Translations under genes and position numbers: made by a program
Source: Lepidostoma basale
Taxonomy: Eukaryota > Arthropoda > Insecta > Trichoptera > Lepidostomatidae
Reading direction: 5' to 3'
Length of the DNA stretch: 64,000 nucleotides
NCBI GenBank assembly: GCA_022606425.2
Contig: JAHDVF020000729.1
Coordinates: 186,001-250,000, forward strand
In this document: piece after piece, positions 61,695 to 64,000 of the stretch
Layout: each line of letters starts with the position of its first letter
How positions within the stretch are numbered: the stretch's first letter is position 1
Notes under the pieces: model-generated
The model's database searches: none
Seen by the model: only the letters and a program-made list of their open reading frames with translations
What the model was told of the DNA's origin: nothing

Positions 61695-62035
61695 CTGAAA
61701 CACCACAACATTTGATTTAGAAAACAATTCATACAGAAAGTATTACAACACGATATTATAATTATTTATAAGCTTTTATTATGTTTCTGTTTCCTTAAAC
61801 CCATCCCGTGTTCTAAATGTAAAAATTGCCTTCCTAACCTCTCCTGCCCGCATTTGCCTCCTCTGATCCTCACCTGACCTCCCGCTGTTATGTACCCGTG
61901 AGATAGTTTTCAGTTGCTCTGTTTTTGCTTAAAATTTTATTTGTCTGTATTGTGTTCATTGTATAAATTTACATTTCGGCGGGACATAGAGGAAATGGGT
62001 AGTTTAAATGTGGTCTGGGTCAAAATCCCAGTAAC
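61695..62035. other. Intron-like DNA, nothing recognised
   Basis: Pyrimidine-rich stretch at 61830-61890 (CTAACCTCTCCTGCCCGCAT). No ORF. Confidence 0.4.
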
Positions 62036-62145
62036 GTAAGTCCCGCATGGAAGAGGGATGGGCCTAGGCATTGATAGAGCGAAGCTGACGAAAGGCGACG
62101 TCCGCCTATAACAGCTTCGGGAAAGCGGCGGGACTCAGAAGTCCC
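62036..62145 (+). repeat. Interspersed repeat G
   Basis: CGTAAGTCCCGCATGGAAGA, GAAGCTGACGAAAGGCGACG and ACAGCTTCGGGAAAGCGG match 319-430. Confidence 0.65.
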
Positions 62146-62224
62146 CATGACTTTTAAAAAAGTATTACAATATGAATTACACGTTTCAATCAAATTAAAA
62201 AAAATGTGTTTTTTTTTACCTAGT

Positions 62225-62300
62225 ACCTGCAAACGCCTCGACTACCATATTCTGTTTCCAAAAAATTTACATCATCGTCTCCATTCAGATACAATTAATC
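62225..62300. repeat. Family J scrap
   Basis: CGCCTCGACTACCATATTCT and CATCGTCTCCATTCAGATAC match the arm at 26300 and 8890. Confidence 0.6.
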
Positions 62301-62369
62301 CTTAAAAAAATAAAATAGTGTAATTAACATCATGTATCTTCAAGCCCATTATAAACTATGAATTTATAA

Positions 62370-62890
62370 GAAACTAACTAACTAACCATCACGCCGTCTC
62401 CCCGAAGGGGTAAGCAGAAAGAATGGACTGCCACACTTTTCTTTCCTGACATATTTCACTCGCTTCCTCAACATTCATACATCGTGTCATGCACGCGCGT
62501 CGATTTCTCTGACTCCTCACATGGCCGACATTCAATATTTGATTTATTTGATCGTGCCACGTTTTCCTCGGTCTTCTTCTATTTCTGGTTTCATTTACAT
62601 CGTTAACATATATTTTTTTTACCATTCTTTCTTCACTCATTCTTTCCATATGTCCAAACCATCTTAATGATCCTTTCATTATTTTGTTCATAACACCATC
62701 ATTCGCACCGCATTCACTTCTTATATTTTCATTCGACACTTAATCATACACATAGTATATCCACACATTCGTCTAAGAGATCTCATTTCTACTGCATTTA
62801 TTCTACTTTCGTCCTTCTTTTGCCAGTTCCATGCTTCGCTTCCATACATAAGGGTCGGTAGAAGAACACCATTGTGCACTGCTATGATTC
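62370..62890 (-). mobile_element. LINE family E, 3' copy (VSNEN subfamily)
   Basis: The minus strand encodes MSNENIRSECGANDGVMNKI, SLRWFGHMERMSEERMVKKI, VGHVRSQRNRRACMTRCMNV and VWQSILSAYPFGETA in one frame, with an AACTAACTAACC tail at 62372. The upstream part to 62882 is frameshifted at the STOP-like TTAATCATAC. Confidence 0.88.
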
Positions 62891-64000
62891 AAGATAATGA
62901 TTTGATTTGCCCCGAAACCGGTTGCCGAAAGATAAAAAGTGATGTAAAACAGTACTACCAACTCACACTATCAACTACCAAACACGATAATTCCCCGAAA
63001 GCAAGCACTCTAAATGTATATTGTTTTTCTGAATAAAAAATATAAAAATCTAAGCAAATTGAATTGCTAGAAAAACTCTATACGTCCATGCACTAACGCG
63101 ACTGGTGCTTTTCTGAGTAGAAACTACAAATAAATTAAAATATATTGTAGATGAACAATAGGGAACATTATTTCAATGCGCTGTGTGAAGCGTGAATCAT
63201 TAGAAACTATATAACATTTATAATTCAAGCAAAAATAATATTATGAGATGATACTTAAATACTTATCCGGGCCTAACCTTGAATTATAGGAAGTCAGTGA
63301 TGCATGCATGTTTCGTAAAATTCACTATTTATCTTTAAAAATACACGATTTCGTTATAAAAACAATGTCGTACAATAACAATTTTATTAAATTATTGTTT
63401 TGTCAATTTTAACTACTAGTATAAAAACAAGGCAGAGTTTTTTTGTTTGATATATTAAAATTCATCTTCAACTAATCACTTAAGGCCATTGCTCGGTTAA
63501 AGGTTCTATATAAAAACACAAAAATTGTAACAAATAAAAGCAGATGCAGTTAAATAACTCAAAAGAGATCAAAAAAATATTAGAAGGGTTTCCAACATAC
63601 GATAATAATTTGAAAATAGGATCTATTAGCACCATAATATTATTTTTATATATGGCAGCACTCGCATTTTAGTTTATGGTTGCGAACTGCTTGCGCGTCT
63701 ATGAATTGAATACGGGTTTATCTGTGGTCACTATTTGACGTCTCGAAGATTCCGCGGGACGCGTGTTCCATTCAACAATATTGTTTTTATTGTGAATTAA
63801 ACGTATTGATTGCATATAAATTTGTTATTACACACGCTGTTAACGGTATTTAACATTTAAATGTGATATTTTCATTCTCGTCGACATATCGTCGATATTT
63901 TCATCAAAAAGTAGCGAGTAAAAAATAATTTTACGTTATTAAAAATGACAACAAAGTGTTATATTTATTCAGTTTAATGTTTAAATGGGTGTTAATTATT
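62891..64000. other. Low-repeat DNA, possible promoter region
   Basis: CCCCGAAACCGGTTGCCGAA at 62910 is a hammerhead-family scrap. 63640-63790 is richer in GC and CpG (TGCTTGCGCGTC, TTCCGCGGGACGCGTG) than its surroundings, which may mark a promoter or untranslated first exon of ATP13A (minus) or of a plus-strand gene beyond the window. A 10-codon frame at 63944 is not meaningful. Confidence 0.35.

Noticed and set aside
63944..63976. Short ORF starting MTTKCYIYSV
   Set aside because: Ten codons with no context; likely chance.

Overview
This is animal nuclear DNA, most likely from a moth or butterfly. It is AT-rich, its genes have short exons with GT-AG introns, and it is crowded with non-LTR retrotransposon (LINE) 3' ends, tRNA-derived SINEs, mariner, Tc1 and hAT elements, piggyBac remains and satellites. 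Recurrent LINE 3' ends such as GCCTACCCCTTCGGGGAGAC followed by a GTTAG tail look like those I know from Lepidoptera. There is no sign of bacterial operons, CRISPR arrays or rRNA. The species is not identifiable from the sequence alone.

Host genes. The minus strand carries the 5' half of a P5B-type ATPase gene (ATP13A2/3/4 family; lysosomal or endosomal polyamine transporter). Eleven coding exons run from 48199 down to 34443. Their phases fit at every junction and together they encode about 640 residues: acidic N-terminus, N-terminal membrane hairpin, M1-M2, actuator domain with TGES, M3, M4 with PPALP, the DKTGTLT phosphorylation motif and the start of the N domain. A further coding exon at 61558-61694 has a phase that would let it replace the first coding exon. 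The C-terminal half (hinge GDGAND motif, M5-M10) is not visible in the 34 kb downstream. That stretch contains a 23-N assembly gap (32738-32760) and, at 2316-2597, the start exon of another, unrecognised minus-strand gene.

Repeats fill nearly everything else. LINE families named here: E (dominant; C-terminus like SAYPFGETA, tail GTTAG repeats), A (ends LEALCTTEV), B (LILMGKVEG...VAQDRDAF), C (LLVDVRCSSYADFKRAAQDRE), D and relatives D' (VRVAEMRTLRMIAGKT), F (LFYLPAARTNLPL), K (15441-15900), and CR1/L2-like pieces. SINE1 has tRNA-type A and B boxes and shares its 3' tail with LINE K; SINE2 ends in the 3' end of LINE E. Family J is a palindrome-rich interspersed repeat. DNA transposons are a mauritiana-like mariner (29822-31103) with a 281-bp internal deletion derivative (7067-7347), a Tc1 element (54549-56612) split by a LINE, a hAT-type MITE (33984-34221), a small element with a DUF4817-like helix-turn-helix ORF (49179-49643) and a piggyBac C-terminal fragment (61005-61240).

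Layout: 1-2300 LINE debris; 2316-2597 gene start; 2.7-12 kb LINE/SINE/J mosaic with the mini-mariner; 12.2-14.9 kb hairpins and a 96/192-bp satellite; 15-34 kb LINE mosaic, hairpins with hammerhead-like motifs, mariner and gap; 34.4-48.2 kb ATP13A exons with repeats in every long intron, including two minisatellites; 48-60 kb nested LINEs and Tc1; 60-64 kb less repetitive DNA with the alternative ATP13A exon and a possible promoter region. The strongest candidates for novelty are the repeated hammerhead-ribozyme-like hairpins, the two LINE-SINE tail-sharing pairs and the alternative N-terminal exons.
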